This document shows positions 30,279-39,229 of a stretch of 64,000 bases of DNA, piece by piece. The stretch's first letter is position 1. Each line of letters begins with the position of its first letter. The DNA comes from Schauerella fraxinea (GTDB lineage: Bacteria; Pseudomonadota; Gammaproteobacteria; Burkholderiales; Burkholderiaceae_B). The position numbers and the translations under genes were made by a program. Below the pieces are notes generated by a model. The model was given only the letters and a program-made list of their open reading frames with translations. It did not search any database and was not told the DNA's origin. The stretch is from assembly GCA_030849945.1 (NCBI GenBank), contig JAVDKK010000001.1:1970366-2034365 (forward strand). The letters are read 5' to 3'.

Positions 30279-30315
30279 AAGCGCCGATTCCACAAGGATC
30301 GGCGCTTTCTATTTT
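30279..30315 (+). terminator. Rho-independent terminator after pstB
   Basis: A 10-bp stem, AAGCGCCGAT with ATCGGCGCTT, then TTCTATTTT. A second hairpin (CGCCAACGC/GCGTTGGCG, 30245-30267) lies just upstream, so the operon end carries tandem hairpins. Confidence 0.85.
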
Positions 30316-30392
30316 GAGCCATGGCGGCGAGAGGGTGGTGCCTGGCATGCGGCTCACCGCCGCTTGGCGCGCGGCTCAACGCCGCCGCCAGG

Positions 30393-30806
30393 TCACAGCA
30401 AATAATCGCCGCTTGCTTCAGGCTGGAAGGGGATCCCTTCCACACGCAGTGTAGTTTCCTTGCCGTTAGGCGTCGCAAACGTGGCTTCTTCGCCCACGCG
30501 GCGGCCCAGCAGCTCTGCGCCGATCGGCGACAGGATCGACAACTTGCCCTGCGCAATATCCGCATCCTTGGGATAGCAAAGCACCACTTCGCGCTTGTCG
30601 CCAGTAGTGTCGCTAACCAGCACGCGTGAGTTCATCGTCACCACATCGGGCGGAATATCGCGCGGCGGTACGGTATCGCCCTCGTCGAGGGTATCCACGA
30701 TGGCCGGCGGATTACCGTCGGGCGACACGTGTTGTTGCGCCAAACGCGAAATGCGCGCGTGGTCGAGTTCCGAAAAAATTCGGTCGGGTCCAAATGAGGC
30801 TGGCAT
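30393..30806 (-). CDS. rnk: Rnk-type regulator (GreA/GreB C-terminal-like domain)
   Basis: A small RNA-polymerase-associated protein of the Rnk/Gre family, which binds the secondary channel and in E. coli was named for effects on nucleoside diphosphate kinase. I use the ATG at 30806 because GGAGCTCGCC stands just before it; the frame is open to 30833. The 137-aa protein has a short helical N-part (DHARISRLAQQH) and a Gre-like C domain: VTMNSRVLVSDTTGDKREVVLCYPKDADIAQGKLSILSPIGAELLGRRVGE. The long acidic coiled coil of GreA is absent, which separates it from GreA and GreB. It is convergent to the pst operon. Confidence 0.85.
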   Translation of the reverse strand: MPASFGPDRIFSELDHARISRLAQQHVSPDGNPPAIVDTLDEGDTVPPRDIPPDVVTMNSRVLVSDTTGDKREVVLCYPKDADIAQGKLSILSPIGAELLGRRVGEEATFATPNGKETTLRVEGIPFQPEASGDYLL

Positions 30807-31124
30807 GGCGAGCTCCGGATAAACGCCCGGCATGATTGACGGACGCGTGACACGAGAGAACTGTGGCCCGGCGGTCCAAAACTGCAGGAGGGGATGTGTG
30901 ACAGGCCGCCGGGCTTAAATATGTGCGTCGCGGTCCGGCTTGAGAATGTACAGCTGGCCGCACCGACGACCCATCGCCCGCGCACGATCGGCGGCGGGCA
31001 ACACGAGGGTTCGGGGGCAAATGGAGTACATCAACCTATCGTACAGCATCGCGAGAGTGATGGGGATGTGCAACAAGCCGGAAACGCGGCCCGTTTTGTG
31101 GCATGCTCAACCTCATCCAAACGA

Positions 31125-31763
31125 ATGACATCCGCCGCGTCGCCCGTCATGAACGATTTCAATCTTTCTGCCACCACCGTGCCCCTCGGGCTCGGCTTCG
31201 AAAGCGCACTCAACCCCCACGATTTCGTCACGCTTACCCGCGCTGTCAGCCAGTCTGATGCCGCCGTGGTCGTGGCCTGCGCGCAAGGATGTCTGGAACG
31301 CCTGCTCAACGTATGGGCCTCCAAAATGACCGCCGACTCGGACATGTTTACCCGCCTGGTCGTGCCGTTCTCCACCAAAGTCATGCTCTGCGGCAAACTC
31401 GGCATGCCCAGCGGGTTTGGCTTCGCCTTCAACCAGTTCAACGCCTTGGCCGACGCCATTCAACTGGGCGAGCCGCTCGTGGTGCGCGGCGAGAAAGTGC
31501 TGGCAATGGCAACCGCCGTGGACACCTGCGAAACGGCCGGATCGGTAGGCGCGTGCGCGAGCTTTGCGCAAACCCTGGCGCTCGACGAGCACGGCGTAGC
31601 AGACGGCGGGCTCCTCGAATGGGCCACGGCAGATGCTGCCGGCAGATTGGCCATCTGCTTTCTCACGCTCAACCTGAAGTTCGTCAGCTGGATGCTCGCT
31701 GTGCTTGACGCGCGAGATATGGAACTGCCGCTAGAGGCATTGGCGCTGCAGCGCCCGCACTGA
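31125..31763 (+). CDS. Protein of unknown function
   Basis: Not recognised. From ATG 31125 it would be 212 aa; ATG 31149 (MNDFNLSATT) is an equally plausible start, and neither has a clear ribosome-binding site. It is a soluble-looking protein with Cys residues in VVVACAQGCLERLL, AVDTCETAGSVGACASFA and LAICFLTLN, and an Ala/Leu-rich helical character. There is no signal peptide and no membrane segment I would trust. The 290 bp upstream hold nothing I recognise except the rnk start region. It is convergent with the hydrolase gene, 13 bp apart. GC and codon use match the backbone, supporting a real gene. Confidence 0.65.
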   Translation: MTSAASPVMNDFNLSATTVPLGLGFESALNPHDFVTLTRAVSQSDAAVVVACAQGCLERLLNVWASKMTADSDMFTRLVVPFSTKVMLCGKLGMPSGFGFAFNQFNALADAIQLGEPLVVRGEKVLAMATAVDTCETAGSVGACASFAQTLALDEHGVADGGLLEWATADAAGRLAICFLTLNLKFVSWMLAVLDARDMELPLEALALQRPH

Positions 31764-31776
31764 GGAATATCCTGGC

Positions 31777-32862
31777 TTAGGGAAACACCACCGGTCGCGC
31801 CGCGGGCGATGGCAGCACACATTCCACCTTGTGCCCACAATCCGGCACCACCGTTACTTCACGGTTCTTCTCCGGCGCAATCAGCTTGCGATCATAGGCG
31901 GCATAGGCCAAACCGCGTTCCAGTCGATAAGGCCCTTGAGCCTGCGCCGCGCACGACTTATCCAGAATCTTGTAATAGGCCGCGCGGCCATCACCCGTAT
32001 CCATCGCGCCTTCCATGTAGTGCACCTCGGCTTGCGCGTAGTGCGCGCGCGCCTGCGCTGCGGTGCGGCCTAGATTGGCAGGCAGCTTATCGGTGCCGTA
32101 CTTCCACGTGTTGATCGTGGGGCAGGTGGCGGGATCTGCCGGTGGTTGGGGGCGGTAGGCGTCGAAATAGAGCCACGTGCCGGGATCGGAGACTACAAAG
32201 CGCAGGCGGACTGTGCGAGCAGCGCGTGGGTTGGCGAAACCGATGTAGTGCTGGATCGTCTGTGCGCCTGCGGAGAAGCCGAATACGGTGATCGTTTTGA
32301 TCGAGGGGTATCTCTGGTGCAGATCGTCGATCAAGGCGTCTAGCGCCGCGAAGGACGTCATGCTAGGGGCTGAGGCAACCTTGCCCTCGCCGCCTGCCAT
32401 CCAACTGCTGCAGGTCCACACGATGTTGCCGGGTTGGGCTGCGGGGGCGCCAGGGGTTTCGCAACGGGAGGCGTTCTCGGCCGCGACCTGGAAGAGGGGG
32501 GCGATGATCAGGGTATCGGAGAGTCGACCAGCGGATTGCGCGGCCGAGATGGCGGCGTTAAAGGTCTTGTTCGCGTCGCGCGGGTGGCCGTGGAGGGCGA
32601 TCAAGGCGGCGGTTGGGGCGGAAGGGCCTGGCGCGGGTTGGGAGGTGTAGTAGGTGAGCGTTCCTGCGGCGCCTGGCGGTGTGAAGGTGGCGAAACAGGT
32701 GGGGGCGGCTGTGGTGCAGGCTTGGGGAGCGGGTGGCGACATGGCTGCTGCGCTTTTTACGCCACTCGAAAACGTGATCGTGGCCGCTGCCGCCAGGAGA
32801 CCTAGCGCCCGTGCAAAGGTGCCGTACCGATGGTTAACGCGCGTTGTGTGGGCAAGAAACAT
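31777..32862 (-). CDS. Secreted alpha/beta-hydrolase
   Basis: A 361-aa protein with a probable signal peptide (ALGLLAAAATITFSSGVKSAAA). The core shows an alpha/beta-hydrolase pattern: the oxyanion-type turn ALIALHGHPRDANKTF, the nucleophile elbow VFGFSAGAQTIQHYIGF (GxSxG) and a late VVPDCGHKVECV that can supply the catalytic histidine. Several cysteines suggest disulphides, fitting export. It may be a lipase/esterase, a PHB-depolymerase-like enzyme or a feruloyl-esterase-like enzyme; the substrate is unknown. It is the last backbone gene before the tRNA-Pro junction. Confidence 0.75.
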   Translation of the reverse strand: MFLAHTTRVNHRYGTFARALGLLAAAATITFSSGVKSAAAMSPPAPQACTTAAPTCFATFTPPGAAGTLTYYTSQPAPGPSAPTAALIALHGHPRDANKTFNAAISAAQSAGRLSDTLIIAPLFQVAAENASRCETPGAPAAQPGNIVWTCSSWMAGGEGKVASAPSMTSFAALDALIDDLHQRYPSIKTITVFGFSAGAQTIQHYIGFANPRAARTVRLRFVVSDPGTWLYFDAYRPQPPADPATCPTINTWKYGTDKLPANLGRTAAQARAHYAQAEVHYMEGAMDTGDGRAAYYKILDKSCAAQAQGPYRLERGLAYAAYDRKLIAPEKNREVTVVPDCGHKVECVLPSPAARPVVFP

Positions 32863-32974
32863 GGCGGCTTTGCGGTTCGAAAACGTCGACGGGTGCAGAA
32901 GACATTAGCACTAATGGATGCCGTCAGAAAAAGGTATCGCCCGAGTGATGTACAATCCGCTCCGCATCAACAGT

Positions 32975-33051
32975 CGGGGCGTAGCGCAGCCTGGTAGCGC
33001 ATCTGCTTTGGGAGCAGAGGGTCGTGAGTTCGAATCCCACCGCCCCGACCA
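32975..33051 (+). tRNA. tRNA-Pro (anticodon UGG)
   Basis: A 77-nt cloverleaf with encoded CCA. The acceptor CGGGGCG pairs with CGCCCCG; the D arm contains AGCCTGGTAGC. The anticodon stem TCTGC/GCAGA holds the loop TTTGGGA with TGG at 33009-33011, and the T arm has GTTCGAATC. It stands exactly at the boundary between backbone genes and the low-GC capsule locus. Confidence 0.97.
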
Positions 33052-33282
33052 AAATTGATCAGACGACTATCGCGTTTTACCGCGCTTAGGTGTTTTGGTC
33101 AGCGAATTTCAGGCGAACCTGCAGACGGCAAGTGTTGGCGATATTGCCCTTTGCTTGATTCAAGACTGCGGTGGTCGACTATCGACCGTTCTGCACCGGT
33201 GCGCGATTGTTCCTCGGTTCTCTTACAACGCCGATCTTCTTCTGTTAACCAGAAGTTGACTCGACCTTTGTGAACACCGGCA

Positions 33283-34383
33283 ATGGCCGCCGTGAGGCGG
33301 CCTTGTCTATCCGACGTGCCACAGAAAACGCCTCTATCTCAATTGCCTGCTTCCCGAAAACTCGTCGCCTCAGCGCTTCGTTGGCTCAGCGCGCCGTTTT
33401 CATTGCTTGCACTGGTCACCGGCGCCAAGTCATTTCTCGATAATCCCGTTATCGGTAGCCCCAAGCTCAACAGGGCTGGATTGCACATCGCACGGGTACG
33501 ACTCGCGACGTATATGGCGGATTGGCGACGCAAACGGCTAACGCACCTTGTTAGCGACCAAGATCGCTACGATTTCGATCGAGACGGCTTCGTTCTCAAG
33601 CGCGACTTTTTGTCGCCAGAGGACTTTTCTGAAGTTGTGGCTGAACTGGCGCAACCTCAGGGCGAGGTTCGCGAGATGCTCCAGGGGCACACGGCCACGC
33701 GCCGAATGGCACTGGATGCAGACACGCTTAAGCGGATGCCGGCAACTAAAGCGTTCCTGCAGGATCAGCGATGGCACGGATTGCTGAGCTACGCCGGCTC
33801 ATTTCGCTGCTATCCGATGAACTATTTGCAGACGATACTCGCGCACGTACGCAAAGCGCCGCCCGACCCTCAAACGTCTCTTCATTCCGACACCTTCCAC
33901 CCCACAGTCAAGGCGTGGCTGTTTCTGACCGACGTCGAATTGGAAGATGGTCCCTTCACTTATGTGCCAGGTTCGCACCGCATGAATCGGCGGAGACTCG
34001 CGTGGCTGCGCGCACAGTCGGTCAACGCATTGTCACTGGATCGCATGAGTGCCCGCGGATCGTTTCGAGTCACCGCGGATGAAGTGCGCCGTATGGGTTA
34101 TGCCGAGCCGCGCGCAATTACCGTCAAGAAAAACACACTGGTGGTTGCTGATACTGCGGGCTTTCACGCTAGGGGAGAGAGCACTCATGCGTCGACCCGT
34201 ATCGAGATATGGGGTTACAGCCGCCGCAATCCCTTTCTGCCGTGGGTAGGGTGGGACGTACAAGGATTACCTGGTCTGAGGGGCAGAGTGGTGCCACTGT
34301 TTTGGCGAGCCCGAGATATTGGAGAGAAGTTCGGCCTACGGCGAAATCCGTGGCGTCGACTTCCTAAACAGGAAACCAAGTGA
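33283..34383 (+). CDS. Phytanoyl-CoA-dioxygenase-like Fe(II)/2-oxoglutarate oxygenase
   Basis: A probable hydroxylase of the PhyH superfamily. The 366-aa protein has the facial triad H201-x-D203 in SLHSDTFHP and a distal H295 in FHARGES, with R306 placed to bind 2-oxoglutarate; PFTYVPGSH is also typical. The N-terminal ~90 residues are hydrophobic/basic and may touch the membrane. The ATG at 33283 lies in a GGCCGCC/GGCGGCC hairpin and lacks a ribosome-binding site; GTG 33316 is an alternative start. It overlaps the next SDR gene by 4 bp (GTGA), so the two are coupled. Position in a capsule locus with a PKS suggests hydroxylation of a lipid or polyketide chain. Confidence 0.82.
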   Translation: MAAVRRPCLSDVPQKTPLSQLPASRKLVASALRWLSAPFSLLALVTGAKSFLDNPVIGSPKLNRAGLHIARVRLATYMADWRRKRLTHLVSDQDRYDFDRDGFVLKRDFLSPEDFSEVVAELAQPQGEVREMLQGHTATRRMALDADTLKRMPATKAFLQDQRWHGLLSYAGSFRCYPMNYLQTILAHVRKAPPDPQTSLHSDTFHPTVKAWLFLTDVELEDGPFTYVPGSHRMNRRRLAWLRAQSVNALSLDRMSARGSFRVTADEVRRMGYAEPRAITVKKNTLVVADTAGFHARGESTHASTRIEIWGYSRRNPFLPWVGWDVQGLPGLRGRVVPLFWRARDIGEKFGLRRNPWRRLPKQETK

Positions 34384-35174
34384 GTAATGTCTTTGGCTCT
34401 AGATTAGACGTCCCGGGTTGCGTTTTGATTACGGGTGCTACGGGCGGCATAGGGGGAGCTCTCGCGGTTGACTACGCCAAGGCTGGCGTCAAAACGCTAG
34501 TTCTGCAAGGCCGCAACGTCGAGCGATTGGACGAACTTGAGCATGCTTGCCAAGCGCTGGGCGCTCATGTCATTACGCAAGTCTTGGACATACGCGATCA
34601 TGAAGCTGTCATGAGGTGGCTGGCCGACTTGTGCGAAACAGCGCCGCCCGACCTCGTTATCGCCAATGCCGGCGTAAACATCAATATGGGTACACAAGGG
34701 CAGGGCGAGGACTGGCAAGATGTGCATCGATTACTTGACGTCAACGTCAAAGCCGTTTTTGCCACTGTGCATGGGGTACTGCCAGCCATGCGGCGCCGCG
34801 GCCATGGTCAGATCGCGCTAATTAGCTCTCTAGCCGCTTGGCGTGGCCTTCCAGAGACGCCGAGCTATAGCGCCAGCAAAGCGGCCGTAAAGGTCTACGG
34901 CGAAGCTATGCGAGACGCACTTGCACACGAGGGAATTCGCTTCAACGTCATCATGCCGGGGTACGTCGAATCACAGATGTGCTTCGACATGCCCGGTCCG
35001 AAGCCCTTTCTTTGGAGCGCCGATAAAGCGGCCCGCGTAATCCGCCGCGGATTGCAGGCGAATCGCGCACGAATCAGTTTTCCGTTTCCTCTAAATCTCG
35101 GATGCTTTTTGCTGTCGGTGATCCATCCCGCAGTTTCTGGATGGATTTTGAGAAGGTTGGGATACGGTGATTGA
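34380..35174 (+). CDS. SDR with hydrophobic C-terminus (candidate keto-lipid reductase)
   Basis: A 264-aa classical SDR starting with GTG at 34380 in the stop of the dioxygenase gene. TGATGGIG is at 18-25, NAG at 96-98, the catalytic serine is S149 or S150, and Y163/K167 are in YSASK. The end is hydrophobic (PFPLNLGCFLLSVIHPAVSGWILRRLG), suggesting membrane association, a trait shared with reductases of long-chain lipids. Reduction of a 3-keto amino-lipid made by the PKS/oxoamine synthase pair is my inference; the substrate is not shown by sequence. It overlaps the next gene by 8 bp. A wcbP-type SDR is, to my recollection, present in the B. pseudomallei capsule I locus. Confidence 0.85.
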   Translation: MSNVFGSRLDVPGCVLITGATGGIGGALAVDYAKAGVKTLVLQGRNVERLDELEHACQALGAHVITQVLDIRDHEAVMRWLADLCETAPPDLVIANAGVNINMGTQGQGEDWQDVHRLLDVNVKAVFATVHGVLPAMRRRGHGQIALISSLAAWRGLPETPSYSASKAAVKVYGEAMRDALAHEGIRFNVIMPGYVESQMCFDMPGPKPFLWSADKAARVIRRGLQANRARISFPFPLNLGCFLLSVIHPAVSGWILRRLGYGD

Positions 35175-36786
35175 GGCATTCTGGATCCCGCTGCTGCCGC
35201 CCTATCTAGTTGGGCTGGGACTTTCGTGGGCGATTGAGGCATTGTTGACGCCGAGGCCTGTTGCGCCTTGGCGCCGACCCGGCGCGGCTGTTGCAGTGCA
35301 CGTGGGCGTGTGGACGCTGGCGTTCGCGCTGGAACTTGCGTTGTTCCGACGGCCCTACTTCGCGGTGGCCAACGTGTTGGCGATTGAATTGCTGATCGTG
35401 CTGGTTAGCAATGCAAAATTCCAAGCGCTACGCGAGCCATTCGTTTATCCCGATTTTGAGTATTTTGTTGATGCTATTAAGCATCCGCGATTGTATTTGC
35501 CGTTCTTTGGTATGTGGCGTGCCGTAGCGGCGGGCAGTGGTTATGGTGGTGCACTCTGGGCTGGCCTAACCCTGGAAGAGTCCTTAACGGCAAGTGCTAT
35601 TTGGGTAATAACATTGGCAGATCTTGGTCGAGAAAGCGTTTCGAATTTCGATTTGTCGATGACGCAGTTTTTCGCTCATACCCTCATTTTCGGAGTTACC
35701 GGACTTTGGTGCGCTTATTTTCTCGCATCACGTCTAAGCGTTAGCTTCAATGCCGCGGAAGACCTACAAAAAAATGGAATTGTCGCGTCCCTATGGGCCT
35801 ATGCGCAATGCGAACGGGTTCCGATTCACAAACCGTTTCCAAGCTCACTATTTGACGGAAGCTTGGGGTCTGTACCTCGTCTGACGGTTCTGCCTATAGT
35901 GCTGCCAGATATGGTCGTAATCCAAAGTGAATCGTTCTTTGATGCACGTCGGGCGTTTCCAAGTATTCGTAAAAATTTGCTCGAAAATTTTGACTTGCTA
36001 ATTTCTGAGTCGTCGAAACACGGCGAGCTAACCGTCGCAGCTTGGGGGGCGAATACAGTTCGGAGCGAATTCGCATTCCTTTCAGGAATTGATTCGGCGA
36101 TGTTGGGCATTCATCAGTTCAACCCTTATCGAAAATTGGCGCTTGAAGGGGTGTCGACTATTGCAACCTACCTAAGAGCGCAAGGCTATCGCACAGTGTG
36201 TTTGCACCCTTATCACCGAAGCTTTTACGGTCGAGAAAAAGTACTACCGCATCTCGGATTCGACGAATTCGTTGCCCTGGAAGCGTTCCAGGATAGCGAT
36301 CGAGATGGTCCGTATACAAGCGACAAGGCTGTTGGCAAAAAACTACTTCAGCTCTTATCTAATCATTCTGAAAGGCCGATCTTCTTGCACGTAATCACCA
36401 TGGAAAATCACGGGCCTCTGCATATGGAATCAGCGACAGATGAAGATATTCAGACGGTGATGGCAACTGAAGTTCCCTGCAACTGCGACGATTTAGTGGT
36501 GTACGGAAGGCATTTGAGGAATACCGATCAAATGTTGGGTGAACTTCGGCAGAAATTGATAGGTCGTGATCGTCCTACGTCTCTGTGCTTCTTTGGCGAC
36601 CATGTACCGATCATGCCGAAGGTGTATCAGTCCCTAGGCGAGCCCAAAGGAACTACTGAATATTTCCTATGGCATTCGAAGCAACCTAGCAACGGATCCG
36701 CTGAGGCAGCCGACTTATCAACTCTAGCCTTTAAATTCTTGATGTCTTCTGGCTGGACGCATCCAAGTGCGCTAAAACAGCCATAA
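35167..36786 (+). CDS. LTA-synthase-like membrane sulfatase/phosphotransferase
   Basis: A 539-aa membrane enzyme of the alkaline-phosphatase superfamily, like LtaS/OpgB-type phosphoglycerol or phosphoethanolamine transferases. The N-terminal ~190 residues contain about five membrane segments; the rest is an extracytoplasmic catalytic domain. Likely metal and catalytic residues are E255 (IQSESFFDAR), nucleophile T297 (WGANTVRSEFAFLSG), ITMENHGPLH and FGDHVPIMP. It may decorate the capsule or its lipid with a phospho-substituent; a sulfatase role is less likely because no C/SxPxR motif is seen. It starts with GTG overlapping the SDR, so dioxygenase, SDR and this enzyme form one tight operon. 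From about 35450 the DNA turns AT-rich. Confidence 0.82.
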   Translation: MIEAFWIPLLPPYLVGLGLSWAIEALLTPRPVAPWRRPGAAVAVHVGVWTLAFALELALFRRPYFAVANVLAIELLIVLVSNAKFQALREPFVYPDFEYFVDAIKHPRLYLPFFGMWRAVAAGSGYGGALWAGLTLEESLTASAIWVITLADLGRESVSNFDLSMTQFFAHTLIFGVTGLWCAYFLASRLSVSFNAAEDLQKNGIVASLWAYAQCERVPIHKPFPSSLFDGSLGSVPRLTVLPIVLPDMVVIQSESFFDARRAFPSIRKNLLENFDLLISESSKHGELTVAAWGANTVRSEFAFLSGIDSAMLGIHQFNPYRKLALEGVSTIATYLRAQGYRTVCLHPYHRSFYGREKVLPHLGFDEFVALEAFQDSDRDGPYTSDKAVGKKLLQLLSNHSERPIFLHVITMENHGPLHMESATDEDIQTVMATEVPCNCDDLVVYGRHLRNTDQMLGELRQKLIGRDRPTSLCFFGDHVPIMPKVYQSLGEPKGTTEYFLWHSKQPSNGSAEAADLSTLAFKFLMSSGWTHPSALKQP

Positions 36787-36970
36787 ATCTCTAGACAATT
36801 GCAAGACCCTGTGTGCGCTTGTGTGGTCTGTTTGTGTTACAAGTTCACGAAAATGGCGTAGTCCCGGTACAATTCCGGCTGGCCAAACGCACTGTCATAA
36901 ACGCTAGGTTTAGTAACAATCATCCGCAGGCTGACGTGACTATGGTTCAGCTAGCCCCTAAATTTACTCC

Positions 36971-38077
36971 ATGATCAACTTAGAAAGATTGAAGTCCATG
37001 CGCTTACTCGTATGGATCGTCGGCGTGCCAATGCTCTTAGCCGTACTTTATTACAGCTTTTTCGCGTTGGATCGCTATGTAAGTGTGGCTCAGGTTGCCG
37101 TTCGGCAGGTTGGAAATAACGAGGCGCCCCAAATACCTGGCCTTGCGGTCATGTTGTCCGGCTTGAATCCCACCTCCCGAGAAGAGACGCTCTATCTACG
37201 TGAATTTCTTACATCACAGGACATGCTGAGCGTTTTGCAAGACAAGCTTCACTGGTCAACGCACTACGCAGACCGATGGCGTGACCCAATATTCTGGATG
37301 TCGAGCGATGCCCAACGAGAGGACATGCTCAAATATTATCGCCGTGTTACGACGGCTTACTTCGACGAGCAGACCGGTTTGCTTACCGTGAACGTCCAGG
37401 CATTTGAGCCAGTGTTCGCGGAAAAGGTTCTAAGGATCATGCTTAGCGAGAGCGAACGTTTCGTCAATGAACTGTCGCACCGCATGGCGCGCGAACAGAT
37501 GGATTTCGCCACTGGTGAATTGGTCAAAGCCCGGGCGCTGTATGAAGTACGGCGGGAAGCGCTGCTTGATTTCCAAAGCACTAATAGGCTCTTGGATGCG
37601 GAGGCCACCGCAAAGTCACGGGCCCTCGTAATCGCCGAGCTTGAGGCTACGCTGATAAAAGAACGTACAACATTGACCAATCTATTGTCGACTCTCGACG
37701 CAAAGACTCCGCAGGTTCGCCAGCAAGGTAACAGAATAAGGGCGCTCGAGCAGCAACTTGTTTCCGAGACGCAGCGACTCGTCTCCCAAAGTGGATCAGA
37801 AAGACTGAACGTAATTGCCGGCCAGTATCGAAACTTGACGATCGACGCCTCCATAGCCGAAGAAGCATACAAGTTTGCCGTTGGGTCGGTCGAATCCGCA
37901 AGAATAGAAGCGAGCAAAAAACTGCGAAGTCTCGTGACGGTTGTATCGCCAAATCAGCCGGAGCGCGCCATTTACCCCGAGCGTATTTACAATCTACTTA
38001 CTGCTTTAATCGCACTGCTACTTTTCTACGGCATCGCGCGATTTGTAATTGCGACGATTGAAGATCATCGCGACTAA
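36971..38077 (+). CDS. kpsE: Capsule export inner-membrane protein (KpsE/BexC/CtrB family)
   Basis: Adaptor of the PCP-3 family that links the ABC transporter to the outer-membrane export channel. The 368-aa protein has one membrane segment near the N-terminus (about 11-31), a periplasmic domain with long coiled coils (about 160-320: REALLDFQSTNRLLDAE and onward) and a C-terminal membrane segment (about 342-362). PNQPERAIYPERIYN before the last segment is the proline-rich motif of the family. A 184-bp gap separates it from the upstream gene; no JUMPstart/ops element was seen there. Confidence 0.92.
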   Translation: MINLERLKSMRLLVWIVGVPMLLAVLYYSFFALDRYVSVAQVAVRQVGNNEAPQIPGLAVMLSGLNPTSREETLYLREFLTSQDMLSVLQDKLHWSTHYADRWRDPIFWMSSDAQREDMLKYYRRVTTAYFDEQTGLLTVNVQAFEPVFAEKVLRIMLSESERFVNELSHRMAREQMDFATGELVKARALYEVRREALLDFQSTNRLLDAEATAKSRALVIAELEATLIKERTTLTNLLSTLDAKTPQVRQQGNRIRALEQQLVSETQRLVSQSGSERLNVIAGQYRNLTIDASIAEEAYKFAVGSVESARIEASKKLRSLVTVVSPNQPERAIYPERIYNLLTALIALLLFYGIARFVIATIEDHRD

Positions 38078-38093
38078 TAGGATGGTCGATACA

Positions 38094-39197
38094 ATGAAGA
38101 TTAGAGCGATGACATGCTTGCTACGCGCGGCAGTTGTATGCATTCCGGTCCTATTGGTGGGCTGTGGCAGTTTACTATCCTCGGCCGGTCCAACCCGATA
38201 CGCAATAACTGACGATGACAATGCGAAAAATTACACATTAATTGACTTGTCCGCAGAAAACATCTTGCCGTACATGCGGCCGAAAGATGCTCGTCTGCAG
38301 GCTTCCGTTGCACTCCCAAGTGTTCCCGAGATTCGACTGGTTCCGGGAGATGTGCTGCGGGTAATGATTACTGATAGCGCGCTGGAGGGAGCTGTGTTTG
38401 CTCCACTCTCGGGAGGCGGGACAGTTTTCGAAAACGTCCGAGTTGACAGTAAAGGTTTAATTTCGCTGCCATATGTCGGACGTCAACAGGTCGCCAGAAA
38501 AACTATTTATGAGGTTGAATCTCAAATCCATAAGAGCCTCAAAGGAATTACTTCCGACGCGCAAGTACAGATAAATCTGACTGGCGATCTATCCGGCTCT
38601 GTGTTGGTTGTGGGCGCGGTGAAGGCGCCCGGACGCTTTTCGGCGTTGCAGGGTCCATTAACTTTGCTGGACGCCATAAACAGAGCGGGCGGGCCGCTGT
38701 TAGAGCCTCATTTGATGCGCGTTGTGGTGCGTACCGGAGAGCGTTCCTACGAATTTAATTATCAGGACCTATTGTCTGGGCAAAACCAAGTTCTACCACC
38801 GGGATCCGAGGTCGTTCTAGAGCGAGCACGTAAGCGATTCGTGGCGATGGGGGCGGTTGGGGATCCGGGTTTACACGACTTGCCTTCTAATAGTCCCAGC
38901 CTGCTCGAGGTGTTAGGGTCGGTAAAGGGTTTAAACGAAATCAAAGCTGATGCCGCTGGCGTGTTTATATTCCGCCTGCAGGATCAACGAGATCCGAGGA
39001 ATGGCAACTCGGTACCGCACGCGGAAGTGTTTAGACTAAACATGAAGGATCCAGCGGCGCTTTTCATGGCGAAACAATTTCTTGTCGAACCGGAAGATGC
39101 AATTTATGTGACTAATGCCGCTGTCTATGAATGGCAGAAGATAATATCTCCAATCGTTCAGGTCTTGGTCCTTGGGCGTACGATTGAGAATTTCTGA
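38094..39197 (+). CDS. kpsD: Capsule export outer-membrane lipoprotein (KpsD/BexD/Wza family)
   Basis: Outer-membrane polysaccharide export channel. From ATG 38094 it is 367 aa with a lipobox LLVGC near residue 24. The Poly_export domain starts around EIRLVPGDVLRVMITDSALE, and SLBB-like repeats follow (GSVLVVGAVKAPGRFSALQGPLTLLDAINRAGG and RFVAMGAVGDPGLHDL). The open frame extends upstream into kpsE (38049), but the start giving a clean signal peptide is preferred. Its length fits BexD/CtrA-type proteins. Confidence 0.92.
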   Translation: MKIRAMTCLLRAAVVCIPVLLVGCGSLLSSAGPTRYAITDDDNAKNYTLIDLSAENILPYMRPKDARLQASVALPSVPEIRLVPGDVLRVMITDSALEGAVFAPLSGGGTVFENVRVDSKGLISLPYVGRQQVARKTIYEVESQIHKSLKGITSDAQVQINLTGDLSGSVLVVGAVKAPGRFSALQGPLTLLDAINRAGGPLLEPHLMRVVVRTGERSYEFNYQDLLSGQNQVLPPGSEVVLERARKRFVAMGAVGDPGLHDLPSNSPSLLEVLGSVKGLNEIKADAAGVFIFRLQDQRDPRNGNSVPHAEVFRLNMKDPAALFMAKQFLVEPEDAIYVTNAAVYEWQKIISPIVQVLVLGRTIENF

Positions 39198-39229
39198 GCA
39201 TCAATGCCATTTACGAACCTGATAAAGCA

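Noticed and set aside
32975..33051. tRNA 3' end as an attachment-site duplication
   Set aside because: No second copy of the tRNA 3' end was noticed in the window and there is no integrase, so no att site is called.
36787..36970. Search for a JUMPstart/ops (RfaH) element upstream of kpsE
   Set aside because: No GGCGGTAG-type motif is present here or upstream of the PKS.
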